In this document: piece by piece, positions 8,001 through 15,565 of the stretch | Position numbering within the stretch: the stretch's first letter is position 1 | Layout of the letters: every line of letters begins with the position of its first letter | Assembly (NCBI GenBank): GCA_016794465.1 | Contig: JAEUKA010000030.1 | Location: forward strand, 1-64,000 | Length of the DNA: 64,000 nucleotides | Reading direction: 5' to 3' | Source: Myxococcales bacterium | GTDB taxonomy: Bacteria > Myxococcota_A > Polyangia > Palsa-1104 > JAEUJZ01 | The notes under the pieces: generated by a model | The model's input: the letters and a program-made list of their open reading frames with translations, nothing else | Told to the model about the DNA's origin: nothing | Database searches by the model: none | Made by a program: the position numbers and the translations under genes

Positions 8001-10308
8001 AGAAGTTGGTGGCCGACTCATACGCCGCCGAGCGCTTGGCTTTCTGTCCGGCCCATAGGTTCAGCTGTGCCAGGTGAAGCTGCTCGCTCGGCTCGGTGAT
8101 GAGCGCCCGTCCGACGTTCAGGTGCTCCACCACCTCGAGAACCTGCTCGGCCACCGTCGCCTTTTGTTCGGCTTGGGCCAGCAAGCGCCGTCCGATCTGG
8201 AGGCGCAGCGTCGGCAGCTCCGACTCCTCAATCATCGCGTAGGCTGCTTGGCGGACCCGGTCGTGCTGGAAGCGCAGCGCGACATCCGGGGGATCGGTGA
8301 CTTCTTCGTCGAGCAGCAGGCGATAGCTGGCATCGAGCGGCACCACAATGTCGCGCTCGATCGCCGACCACAGCCCGCGCAGCACCGCCCCTTCTTGCTG
8401 GCCACTCGCCGCCGCCAGCTGGCGCGTCGTCAGCTGGGTGCCCAGACACGCCGCAATCTGGAGCAGCGCCTGCGCCGACCGACTGAGCCGCCGCATCTCC
8501 CCGAGGAGCAGATCGACCGCGCTCTCGGGCACGCCCGCCGCGTCGATCGCCGACAGGTCCCAGTACCAGGCCCCGATGCTGCTGTTCCACCACAGCAGGC
8601 GCCGATGATGGAGCAGCCGCAAGAACTCGCGCACGAAGAACGGGTTGCCTCGGGTGCGGCGAAACAGCTCGGCGGCCAGATCCGCGACCACCGACTTCGG
8701 CTCGGACAGCGTCTCGGCGACCAGCTCGACGACGTGCTCTTCTTGCAGCGGCAGTAGCTCGATCGTCTGGGCCCGCGCCCGTCCTGACTCCAGCGCCTGC
8801 AGCGTGCTGCGCAGCGAGTCGGCGATCGGGTCCGCTTGCTCGCGCAGCCCGGTGATCAGCAGCAGGTAGGCAGTCTCGGTCTGGGTTGCCAGCGACGCCA
8901 GCAGCCGCAGCGAGGCCGAGTCCGCCCACTGCAAGTCATCGAGAAACACCACCAGCGGATGGCCCTGCCGCGCAAACACCGCCAAAAACGTCAGCAGCAC
9001 TTGCTCTAGGCGGTTCTGCGCTTCCGCTCCCGAGCCGGCGGGCACGGGCTTTGGCTGCGGCCCGACAATCCGCTCCACCGACGGAATCGCCTCGGCCAGC
9101 ACCGGCAGACCCGAGCCCAGCGCGTCCACCACCCGCTTCTGCCACGTCTTTTCTAGCGACTCAGGACAGCCCAGCACATAGCCGACCAGCGACGCGAGCG
9201 TCTGTAGCAGCACCGCAAACGGCGCGCCTCGGTTGTACTGGTCGTACTTGCCCGCGATGTAGTGGCCGCGACGGCTGGCCACCTGCCGCAGCAGCTCTTG
9301 CACCAGCGATGACTTGCCGGTGCCACTGCCGCCGCGCAGGGTCACACACTCGAGCCCTCCTTTGGCGGCGCGGGCCAGCGCTTGTTCGAGAGCCTGTAGC
9401 TCGGCGGTACGTCCAACCTGCCGCTCGGGCAGTCGGAACACCGCTTGACGGTCGCGCTCGCCGGGCGTGAAGGACTCGGTCAGCTGGCCGGTCTGCGCAA
9501 ACTCGCGAATCAAGCTGTCCAGGTCGAGCAGCAGCCCCTGCACCGTCTGGTAGCGATCGTCGGCATCTTTGCACAGCAGCCGCGCCACCACGTTCGACAG
9601 CACCGGCGGCAGCGCGGGATCAATCGTCGCCAGGCTGGGCGGTGGCTGCGCGATGTGACAGTGGACCAGCTCGATCGGATCACGGGTGGGAAACGGCAGC
9701 CGTCCGGTGAGCAGCTCGAAAAACACCGTCCCCAGCGCATACAGATCGGAGCGCTGATCGATGCTGCGGTTCATGCGACCGGTCTGCTCGGGCGCCATGT
9801 AGGCCAGCTGTCCGGCCAGCTCGCTGTCAGCGCGATAGACCGACGCTTCCTGGGCCAGCACCGACGCAATCCCCAGGTCGAGCAGCCACGCCGTAGATCG
9901 CTCGGGATGGACCCAGATGCTGCGCGGCGACAGGTTTTTATGCACGATTCCGGCGGCATGCAGCACCGCCAGCGCTCCACAGATTCCCCGCGCCAGCTGG
10001 AGAAACTGCCCCACCCCGACCGCTGCGCCCGCCGTCAGCTGGCCGAGCGGCAGACCGCCCAGGTCTTCCAGCAGCAGCCCGGTGCGATCGGCTTCGCTGT
10101 GCAGTCCCCAAATCGGCAGCGTCCCATGTCCCGAGAGCCGCTGCGCGATGCGCTGCTCATGCCGCAGCTCGGCGATGCGACGGCGGCTGCTGACCGGCGC
10201 CACTTTCAGCACCACGCTGCGCGAGTCCACAAGCGTCACGCCGCGATAGATGGAGAGATCTCCTTCTTCGCGGACGAGCTCTCGCAGATCAACCCCGAAC
10301 AGCTGCAA
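5029..10308 (-). CDS. Giant hybrid sensor: Ser/Thr-kinase-like + AAA ATPase + GAF + histidine kinase
   Basis: A 1759-residue cytoplasmic sensor. Order of parts: a Ser/Thr protein-kinase-like domain (about 10-275); a STAND-type AAA ATPase with Walker [10 protein letters not shown] (about 326) and Walker [12 protein letters not shown] (about 454); a long helical TPR-like region (about 700-1280); a GAF domain (about 1340-1490, with [10 protein letters not shown]); HisKA with phospho-acceptor His in MSHELRTP (about 1514); and an HATPase with NAAKF (about 1633) and FGGTGLGL. The kinase part keeps the ATP Lys (VVLKVAP), a DLG metal loop and MAPEQTGR, but the catalytic loop reads HKNLSPRSI, with Asn for the catalytic Asp, so it may not phosphorylate. 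The C-terminus ends in a TPTA repeat tail. It is coupled to two receiver genes. The input signal is unknown. Confidence 0.92.
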   Translation of the reverse strand: MQLFGVDLRELVREEGDLSIYRGVTLVDSRSVVLKVAPVSSRRRIAELRHEQRIAQRLSGHGTLPIWGLHSEADRTGLLLEDLGGLPLGQLTAGAAVGVGQFLQLARGICGALAVLHAAGIVHKNLSPRSIWVHPERSTAWLLDLGIASVLAQEASVYRADSELAGQLAYMAPEQTGRMNRSIDQRSDLYALGTVFFELLTGRLPFPTRDPIELVHCHIAQPPPSLATIDPALPPVLSNVVARLLCKDADDRYQTVQGLLLDLDSLIREFAQTGQLTESFTPGERDRQAVFRLPERQVGRTAELQALEQALARAAKGGLECVTLRGGSGTGKSSLVQELLRQVASRRGHYIAGKYDQYNRGAPFAVLLQTLASLVGYVLGCPESLEKTWQKRVVDALGSGLPVLAEAIPSVERIVGPQPKPVPAGSGAEAQNRLEQVLLTFLAVFARQGHPLVVFLDDLQWADSASLRLLASLATQTETAYLLLITGLREQADPIADSLRSTLQALESGRARAQTIELLPLQEEHVVELVAETLSEPKSVVADLAAELFRRTRGNPFFVREFLRLLHHRRLLWWNSSIGAWYWDLSAIDAAGVPESAVDLLLGEMRRLSRSAQALLQIAACLGTQLTTRQLAAASGQQEGAVLRGLWSAIERDIVVPLDASYRLLLDEEVTDPPDVALRFQHDRVRQAAYAMIEESELPTLRLQIGRRLLAQAEQKATVAEQVLEVVEHLNVGRALITEPSEQLHLAQLNLWAGQKAKRSAAYESATNFLEAGVELLGQAGVAGVAGVASGAQAPQLAFELHFELAECTYLCGRFERAEAVLGILESQSLPSMLRAQVCELKMSVLVSRGQAMTALQVGLQALLPLGVCFPEDDAARWQAAQVAHREVAQLLAGRTTETLLRAPELLDPDRHAALKILTAMLAPANLNQPALFSLVAATQARVSLVHGHADESAYGYVLYGMHLATGLNRQDEAAALGELGLLLNDRRGGTQLVCRLNFVIGSYSHFRKPIPEILAYLQRAFAAGQQSGDYIFLSYACSHMLLLRLSMGEPLDELAEETQRYLRLMERTRVTSSKAAQTVVLRVCKALRGRTRALTSLSGEGFDEAGFARELDRAKLSFPLNYHRSARLLLLLHAGAFQEAAAFARSLGPAPSAAFYFVSDMVFHHALAAAASLTSPSELSPEHGAELTHLRGKLAEWASGCPATYQHKLLLIDAELARLQGDSHTALSLYDKALEHAVTAGFVADQGLIAQRAATFHGACGHSRLARAYLRDAAEAYARWGATAILRKLPAVTTTTLFPSAASAADPDSLAQPLHNVDAGKLELLSVIKAAQAFSAEVELGRLIDAIMRIVLENAGADRGVLLLERDGELRILKELPVGPVDSGPMSSTALSQSDRLPQQLVRYVHRSSDKVVLSDPTELAARCEPEYLLRHKPRSVLCLPIRQQGQPLGVLYLENSLTAGAFTADRVTVLHLLAAQVGTSLKNAVYYEQILAARDAAQAASQAKSAFLANMSHELRTPLNAIIGYSELLLEDAQDGGNDELASDLTRIQTAGRHLLELINSILDLSKIEAKRMEVRVERLQLRSVVDEAIAAVAPLVTKNHNRLEVDCPELLGTMETDKTKLRQILVNVLGNAAKFTTAGAVSLRVSRTPNGVEGAPSEVQFVVADTGVGMTEVQLARIFEAFHQADNSMTRKFGGTGLGLTITKKLCEMLGGTITATSQPGVGSVFTMSLPAYLAKAASTPTATPTATPTATVTVH
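5047..5082. repeat. Three perfect 12-bp tandem repeats at the kinase gene 3' end
   Basis: The unit cgcagtaggagt occurs three times without change at 5047-5058, 5059-5070 and 5071-5082. It encodes the [12 protein letters not shown] tail of the giant kinase on the minus strand. Units of 12 bp keep the frame, so slippage changes only tail length. The tail lies after the HATPase domain. Confidence 0.9.
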
Positions 10309-10365
10309 CTAGGCCCCCCAGCCTCACGGCGGCTTTGCTTGAACTTGGCGAGGATGCGCAGGCGA

Positions 10366-10965
10366 CTACAGGCCCGGCATCGTGACGTAGCTGGGACTGG
10401 CCTTGATGCGCTCGACCCAGGCCGCGACGTTCGGATACTCAGCCAGCGAGATCTGCCCTTGATGCGCCAGTCCAACATACGGAAACACCGCAAAGTCGGC
10501 GATCGTTGGCCGCTCTTCTTCCAGGAACGTCCGTCCCGTAAGGTGCCGATTCAGCGCGCCGAGCAGGTTGTGCGCGATGCCCTGCGCCAGCGCCAGATCG
10601 TTGCCGAGCTTGAGCAGAAAGTGCAGCCGCGCCAGGTGCGGACCGTGATGGCACTCGCTCGCGGCGATCGACAGCCAGCGAACCACGCGCGCCATCTTCA
10701 CCGGGTCACTTGGCAGATACTTCTCGCCGTCGTACGTGCGCGCCAGATAGACCAGGATCGCCTGCGAGTCGCTGATCACCGTGTCTCCATCGACGAGCAC
10801 CGGCACCTGACCCAGCGGATTGAGCGCCAAGAACTCTGGCTGCTTGTGCGCCCCGACGAGCAGATCGACCAGGACTTCCTCGTAAGGCAGCCCAAGCGCC
10901 GACAGCAGCAAGCGGACTTTGTGACAGTTTCCCGACAGCGGATGGCCGTACAGCTTGATCGACAT
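10366..10965 (-). CDS. Glutathione S-transferase
   Basis: A 199-residue protein with both GST domains. The thioredoxin-like N-domain (1-80) has the start IKLYGHPLSGNCHKVRLLL, with a Ser in the usual catalytic region. It continues to the cis-Pro segment GQVPVLVDGDTVISDSQAIL, where the ED/SDS motif binds the gamma-glutamyl part of glutathione. The helical C-domain (90-199) carries the N-capping box region PTIADFAVFPYV. The start is ATG 10965, with Shine-Dalgarno AAGGAG eight bases upstream. The gene follows a VOC gene on the same strand with a 48-bp gap, a pairing that suits detoxification of electrophiles. Substrate unknown. Confidence 0.9.
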   Translation of the reverse strand: MSIKLYGHPLSGNCHKVRLLLSALGLPYEEVLVDLLVGAHKQPEFLALNPLGQVPVLVDGDTVISDSQAILVYLARTYDGEKYLPSDPVKMARVVRWLSIAASECHHGPHLARLHFLLKLGNDLALAQGIAHNLLGALNRHLTGRTFLEEERPTIADFAVFPYVGLAHQGQISLAEYPNVAAWVERIKASPSYVTMPGL

Positions 10966-11013
10966 CTGGTTCTCCTTAGGTGGTGCTGGTTGGTTGGGGT
11001 TGCGGCGCTTTCG

Positions 11014-11445
11014 TTACGTGGGCGCGCTCGGCGTTTTGAGCAATAGCTCATCGAACTCGACCACATTGCCGTCGGGATCGCGAACAAAACAGATCACCCG
11101 TCGCCGTCCGACTTGCAGCGGTCCTTCGGTGATGGCAATCCCCAGCTCGCGCATCCGCGCCATTACCTGCGTCAAGCTATCGACGACCAGCGCCAGGTGC
11201 GTGATCCCCGGCAGCCGCACCGACTCATCCAGCAGGACGTTGTGGGCCTTCGGCTGCGCCGCCGCGTTGTAGATGAGGTTGATGCGCACTCCGCTCGTCG
11301 TCACCATGCTCAGGGCGCGGTGCTCTTCCCACTCTTCCTCGGGCTCTAGCTCGAAGCCGAGCAGCTGATAGAACGCGATCGCGCGGGAGCGATCGGTGAC
11401 GCGAATTCCCACATGATCGTACGCACAAATGTCGAATCCAGACAT
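11014..11445 (-). CDS. VOC family (glyoxalase/dioxygenase-like) protein
   Basis: A 143-residue protein made of one vicinal-oxygen-chelate unit with two beta-alpha-beta-beta-beta repeats. The metal-binding His is in the first strand (YDHVGIRVTD). Further candidate ligands are His in ITHLALVVD and Glu in the final strand DPDGNVVEFDELL. The ATG at 11443-11445 is preferred over the adjacent GTG because GAGG sits seven bases before it. It lies upstream of the glutathione transferase gene on the same strand and may belong to the same small detoxification operon. The family also includes fosfomycin resistance proteins and isomerases, so the reaction is not assigned. Confidence 0.85.
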   Translation of the reverse strand: MSGFDICAYDHVGIRVTDRSRAIAFYQLLGFELEPEEEWEEHRALSMVTTSGVRINLIYNAAAQPKAHNVLLDESVRLPGITHLALVVDSLTQVMARMRELGIAITEGPLQVGRRRVICFVRDPDGNVVEFDELLLKTPSAPT

Positions 11446-11887
11446 CACCGCCTCTTCCCCAAAGCCGCTACGTTATCGAGATAACCAGAAGCGGACAAGA
11501 CTTCTCTGCGAGTAATGAAAAGACCCACTCCGACGGGAAAAAGCCGAGATCAGTGCCGGCCCGCCAAGATTCCATACCTTCGGCTCAGGCCGTAGCCGGG
11601 GTGAGACGGGTGCGTGACGCGGAGTAGCTGACATCACCGTGTGTCTGTGTGCCCCGGTCTGCCCGCTTCTCGGCCCGTCATCCACTCATCCGACCGGAAT
11701 CCATACAATGCTATCAGAATATCGATTGTCGCTGGTTATTTTGAATTATATTTCGTATTTGCGCTGATTTTTACGTTGATGTTCTTGTTTTTTATTGATT
11801 GATAAGTTGGCCCAACCATCGCCCAAGACGCTCCGCCCGGCTGCTGCTACGATAGGGTATTTCATCACGTGTACTGGGGGAGCACGC
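11446..11887. other. 442-bp intergenic region with an AT-rich patch
   Basis: No convincing gene is seen here. The left part (to about 11700) has ordinary composition. Bases about 11700-11810 are strikingly AT-rich for this window, with runs such as gttattttgaattatatttc and ttcttgttttttattgattg. This patch lies 80-190 bases upstream of the glycine-rich lipoprotein gene and probably contains its promoter. No single -35/-10 pair stands out enough to mark. Confidence 0.5.
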
Positions 11888-13600
11888 ATGAGCAGCTTGA
11901 AGGGTCACCTGGGGCGAACAGTGACGGCACGTGTCGGTGGTGCACTGTGCGTAGGCGGCTTGGCAGTGGCCGTCGTTTTTTGGTCCTGCAACAGCACGGG
12001 CACCGGCGGAACCGATCGTGGCCCGGACTCCGCAGATGCGAGCGTGGGCACACCGGATGACGATGGCGGCGTTGGTGGGGATGGCGGTGGAAGCCAAGAC
12101 GGCGGCTCGACCAAAGATGGCGGCGCAGCCGGGGATGGCATGAGCGCAGACGCCAGCCAGCCCGATCTGACCCCACTGCCGCCCGACTTGACCTGTATTC
12201 CGGCCGCTCCGCCTGACGTACCCGACCCGCTCTTTCTTGACAGCAACTGCGACGGCATTGATGGGGACGCCAAAGCGGCGGTGTTCGTGTCTCCCTCTGG
12301 CGACGACACCAACACAGGCACAGCAGCAAGCCCGGTCAAGACCATCACCAAGGCTCTGGCGCTCGCCGGCTTGCTCGGGAAGACCAGCGTCTATGCCAAC
12401 AAAGGCACCTATCCCGAGTCGGTCAGCCTGGTCGGCGGCGTCAGCATCTACGGTGGCTTTGACCAGAGCCTCGGCTGGCAGCGTGCGGCCGGCAACGTGT
12501 CTCGCATCCAAGCCATCGGCACTGCTGTCTCCGCCGTCGGCTTGGTCACCGAAACCCACGTCGAGTTTATGACCGTGGAAGCGCTCACCGGCACGGCCGG
12601 ACGCTCCAGCTACGGAGTCTTTTTGTCAAACAGCCCAGGGCCGGTCTTTCTACGCTACGACCAAATCACTGCGGGCAATGGTGCTGATGGCAGCGCGGGC
12701 AGTGCGGGTGTTGCGGGCTCAGCAGGTGGCAATGGCGGCAATGGAATGGCGGGCCTCGTGGGCCTGGGCGGACCGACTGCTGGAGGTGCTGGGGGCGCTT
12801 CGGCTTGCATGCGGGCCGGTGGCATGGGCGGTAGTGGCTCGGCCGCTGCGGGCGCTGCGGGTGTAGCTGGGATCGGCAATCCCGGCTCCGGTGGCGCGGG
12901 CGGGAAGGAAGCCACCAACTGCCTCATCATGAATGCGGCGGCGGGCGGCAATGGACTCAGTGGCGTCGCAGGCGCGTCCGGCCTCAACGGAGCAGCCGCC
13001 AGCGTATTTACCGGTGGCACGGCGGCAGGCTATGTCGCAATGGCCGGGGGTGATGGCACGGGCGGCGTGGCTGGCAGCGGTGGCGGCGGTGGTGGCGCGG
13101 GTGGCGGGGACACTGGCAACTTGTTCTGCAACAAAGATGCTGGAGGCGGCGGTGGAGGCGGCGGCGCGGGCGGCTGTGCGGGCGGGGCGGGCAAGGGCGG
13201 CAGCGGCGGCGGCGCAAGCTTCGGCGTCTACCTATTCCAGAGCACGGCGACGCTGACCAACAGTACCGTCAGCGCGGGCAGTGGCGGGGCGGGCGGCAAA
13301 GGCGGCAATGGTAGTGCAGGCGGGATCGGTGGAGCGGGCGGCCTCGGCGGTGCCAAAGCGGGCGAGGCAGCGGGCGGTGGCCTCGGCGGAGCGGGCGGCA
13401 AGGGCGGGGACGGCGGCGGTGGCGCTGGAGGCAGCGGCGGCATCAGCTACGCCATCTACGGACGGGGCGCCAGCCTCACCCAAGCCAACAACACCACCAC
13501 GAGCGGAAGCGGCGGAGTCGGCGGAAGCGGCGGGGTTTCGTTTGCCGGCACAGCACCAGCCGGACCCAGCGGCGTCGCTGGCATGATCCGACTCGACTGA
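11888..13600 (+). CDS. Glycine-rich secreted lipoprotein with beta-helix (DUF1565-like) core
   Basis: A 570-residue exported protein. The start is ATG 11888, with GGGGGAG eight bases upstream. An N-terminal basic/hydrophobic signal (about 1-33) ends at VVFWSC, a loose lipobox. An Asp/Gly-rich spacer follows (about 35-115). Next comes a DUF1565/pectin-lyase-like section (about 140-250) with VFVSPSGDDTNTGTAASP and GGVSIYGGFDQSLGWQR. The rest is dominated by GGxGGxG and AGGxGGA tracts, interrupted by parallel-beta-helix coils such as FGVYLFQSTATLTNSTV. It probably sits on the outer membrane or cell surface. The glycine tracts superficially resemble mycobacterial PE-PGRS proteins, but the signal and DUF1565 start are of the type seen in myxobacteria. 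Function unknown. Confidence 0.75.
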   Translation: MSSLKGHLGRTVTARVGGALCVGGLAVAVVFWSCNSTGTGGTDRGPDSADASVGTPDDDGGVGGDGGGSQDGGSTKDGGAAGDGMSADASQPDLTPLPPDLTCIPAAPPDVPDPLFLDSNCDGIDGDAKAAVFVSPSGDDTNTGTAASPVKTITKALALAGLLGKTSVYANKGTYPESVSLVGGVSIYGGFDQSLGWQRAAGNVSRIQAIGTAVSAVGLVTETHVEFMTVEALTGTAGRSSYGVFLSNSPGPVFLRYDQITAGNGADGSAGSAGVAGSAGGNGGNGMAGLVGLGGPTAGGAGGASACMRAGGMGGSGSAAAGAAGVAGIGNPGSGGAGGKEATNCLIMNAAAGGNGLSGVAGASGLNGAAASVFTGGTAAGYVAMAGGDGTGGVAGSGGGGGGAGGGDTGNLFCNKDAGGGGGGGGAGGCAGGAGKGGSGGGASFGVYLFQSTATLTNSTVSAGSGGAGGKGGNGSAGGIGGAGGLGGAKAGEAAGGGLGGAGGKGGDGGGGAGGSGGISYAIYGRGASLTQANNTTTSGSGGVGGSGGVSFAGTAPAGPSGVAGMIRLD

Positions 13601-13614
13601 CGGCGGGATCGCGG

Positions 13615-15162
13615 CTACAGCCCCGAGCCGACGTTCTTTTTGGCGAGCTGGGCGCTGCGGTCGTCGCCTAGGGCCTCGGCTTCACGCAACAGGAAGCGGA
13701 ACACCGCGTTGGCCAGCACTTTTTCACTGCGCGCATTCCACAGCCAGCACGCCCAGTTGTTCGCCTGCCGATGCAGCGAGGTCCAGGCCAGCCGCCGCGC
13801 CTCGGGACCGCCGAAGTCTTCGATGCGCTGATAGGTGTCGCGGACCTGCGCCCACTCGCGCCACTCGTCGAGCCACGGCAGCTCTCGCTTGTCGGTGGTG
13901 CGCTCTTCCAGCTGGGTGGTTGCCGACTCAAACTGTTCCAGCAGCTCGGCCCGGACTTGCAGCGCTGCCTCGGCCAGGACACTTGGCTGCGGCAGCTTGC
14001 CATCGGGAAACAGCTTGCGAATCGGCACCGCACCCTGGCCCAGGTAGCTGCGCAAGGTCGCCACCACCTGGGTTCGCAGGGCTTGCTGCGTCTTTTGCTC
14101 GGTGCCGGGAATCGCCAGCGACAGCGCACGGGTCAGCAGCAGGCGCTCGGTGGCTTTGTCGACAAGCGCCCGGTCCCACTTGTCCCCGACGAGCCGCAGC
14201 TGCTCGGGCGTCACTTGGAGGGCGTCGGTCTGCCACAGTCGACCGAGTGCGGCCAGCGCGGCATCTAGGCGAGGGGGGTCAGCCATGTTGTCACCAGAAC
14301 GTGCGGAGCTTGGGGGCTGCTTCTGCTGGGGGTTGGCCGGTCGACCGAGCGCGTGGTCTTGCGCCTTTTCGAGCAGCCACCACAGGTGCTGTTTCTGCGG
14401 CGCCTTGAGCCACAGCCAGTACAGCCTATCACGGGACAGCGGCGGCACCGGCTGGCCACCCTCTAGCTCGGGGACGAACACCTGGGCACAGGCCGACAGA
14501 AAGGCCAGAAGCGGAGTCGAGGGCGAGTCGGCGGACAAGCGGCGCACTTTGGGCCAGTCCCCGAGCCGCACCGCATCGACGACCAGCAGCTCGCTCGCGA
14601 CCGCCATCGCCCACGCCGGCTTTACCGAAGGATCGACGCTATCCAGACAGCGCAGCAGCGGCACCACCGCCGGCAGACCCTCACGCCGGGCCAGCAGCAG
14701 CGACGCCGCCAAAAGGGACGCCGCACCCCCGGGAAGCTGCTTCTGCCGCTCGGCCAGATACGCTTCGTCGTCGCGCGGATCGTGATGCTTAGGCGCTCGC
14801 AGGAGGGCCAGGTTGGCATAGAGCAGCGCTTGCCCCCGCCGGTCGCGACTCGCCCACAGCCCAATCCGCGCCCCGCGATAGGTCGCCTTCACCCAGCCAC
14901 GCGGCAGAAAGACCTCTTCGACGAGTAGCAGCGGTCGCAGCAGCAGCAAAAACAGCCCCAGCGGCACCAGCAGCCAGCCCACCCCACCGCGCGGCAGCTC
15001 CCCAAGGGCATAGACCAAGCTTCCCAGCAGCAGCAGCCAGCCACCGATCTGGAGCGACAGCCGAAAGTCTTCCTGCGACTCGGCCTGCTCGCCATCGCCG
15101 TCCTTCGTCCACAGCTTGCGCAGCACCAGCGCTACCAGTGCGCCGATGATGAGCAGCGTCAC
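13615..15162 (-). CDS. Membrane-anchored protein of unknown function
   Basis: A 515-residue protein. The start is GTG at 15160-15162, which overlaps the TGA of the upstream J-like gene (GTGA); a longer upstream reading is not needed. The N-terminus has a hydrophobic helix (LLIIGALVALVLRKL) and, after a charged loop, a pair of strongly hydrophobic segments (about residues 40-85: IGGWLLLLGSLVYALGEL and GWLLVPLGLFLLLLRPLLL). The remaining 420 residues are soluble and helical, with Leu/Ala-rich repeats that could be degenerate TPR-like hairpins. There is no catalytic motif. Translational coupling to the J-like protein suggests they act together. Its stop is 14 bp from the stop of the convergent lipoprotein gene. 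Confidence 0.7.
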   Translation of the reverse strand: MTLLIIGALVALVLRKLWTKDGDGEQAESQEDFRLSLQIGGWLLLLGSLVYALGELPRGGVGWLLVPLGLFLLLLRPLLLVEEVFLPRGWVKATYRGARIGLWASRDRRGQALLYANLALLRAPKHHDPRDDEAYLAERQKQLPGGAASLLAASLLLARREGLPAVVPLLRCLDSVDPSVKPAWAMAVASELLVVDAVRLGDWPKVRRLSADSPSTPLLAFLSACAQVFVPELEGGQPVPPLSRDRLYWLWLKAPQKQHLWWLLEKAQDHALGRPANPQQKQPPSSARSGDNMADPPRLDAALAALGRLWQTDALQVTPEQLRLVGDKWDRALVDKATERLLLTRALSLAIPGTEQKTQQALRTQVVATLRSYLGQGAVPIRKLFPDGKLPQPSVLAEAALQVRAELLEQFESATTQLEERTTDKRELPWLDEWREWAQVRDTYQRIEDFGGPEARRLAWTSLHRQANNWACWLWNARSEKVLANAVFRFLLREAEALGDDRSAQLAKKNVGSGL

Positions 15163-15518
15163 TTCTTGGCTCCGAACCCGAGCGCAGCGGGCGCATCCGG
15201 CCATGGTCCCGGCCCTGGATGGGCGCCGCTTCCATCGTGCGGATTCGGTTCCGCTGCAAGCGTCTCAGCCGGCAGCTGCGCCCACACCTCGTGGAGCAGT
15301 CGCTTGTGAGGATCGCGCAGCTCGGCCATCGCGACCCGCAGCAGCTCCGGCGTTCGCTCTGCTTCCCCAATCGGCGTCTGGTACTTCTTCGCCGCCGGCA
15401 GTCCCAGCTCCAGCATCCCGAGCAGCTTCTGCCCCTCTCGCTCTAGCTCGGCGCGGGTGCAGTCCGGACGCACCCCGAGGACATAGAACGGGTTTTCAAG
15501 GAAGCGCTCGCGGCTCAT
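15159..15518 (-). CDS. J-domain-like small protein lacking HPD
   Basis: A 119-residue protein. Its N-terminal 70 residues follow the helix pattern of a DnaJ J-domain: NPFYVLGVRPDCTRAELERE (helices I and II), a long helix, and LRDPHKRLLHEVW (helix IV region). The HPD tripeptide needed to stimulate DnaK is missing. The C-terminus is a Pro/Gly-rich tail. Such degenerate J-like modules often occur beside membrane or TPR proteins and are probably binding modules rather than co-chaperones. Its stop overlaps the start of the 515-residue membrane protein, so the two are coupled. Confidence 0.65.
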   Translation of the reverse strand: MSRERFLENPFYVLGVRPDCTRAELEREGQKLLGMLELGLPAAKKYQTPIGEAERTPELLRVAMAELRDPHKRLLHEVWAQLPAETLAAEPNPHDGSGAHPGPGPWPDAPAALGFGAKK

Positions 15519-15565
15519 GACCGCACCATGATAGCCGCTGCCGTGCTAGGAATCGACCCGAAGCC

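Noticed and set aside
9445..11046. 533-codon plus-strand frame opposite the giant kinase and the GST gene
   Set aside because: It is a GC-rich shadow. The product is Arg/Gln/His-rich, spans two well-supported opposite-strand genes and has no domain.
12655..13600. Resemblance to mycobacterial PE-PGRS proteins
   Set aside because: There is no PE domain. The protein has a lipoprotein-type signal, an Asp/Gly spacer and a DUF1565-like section, and the genome context is Gram-negative.
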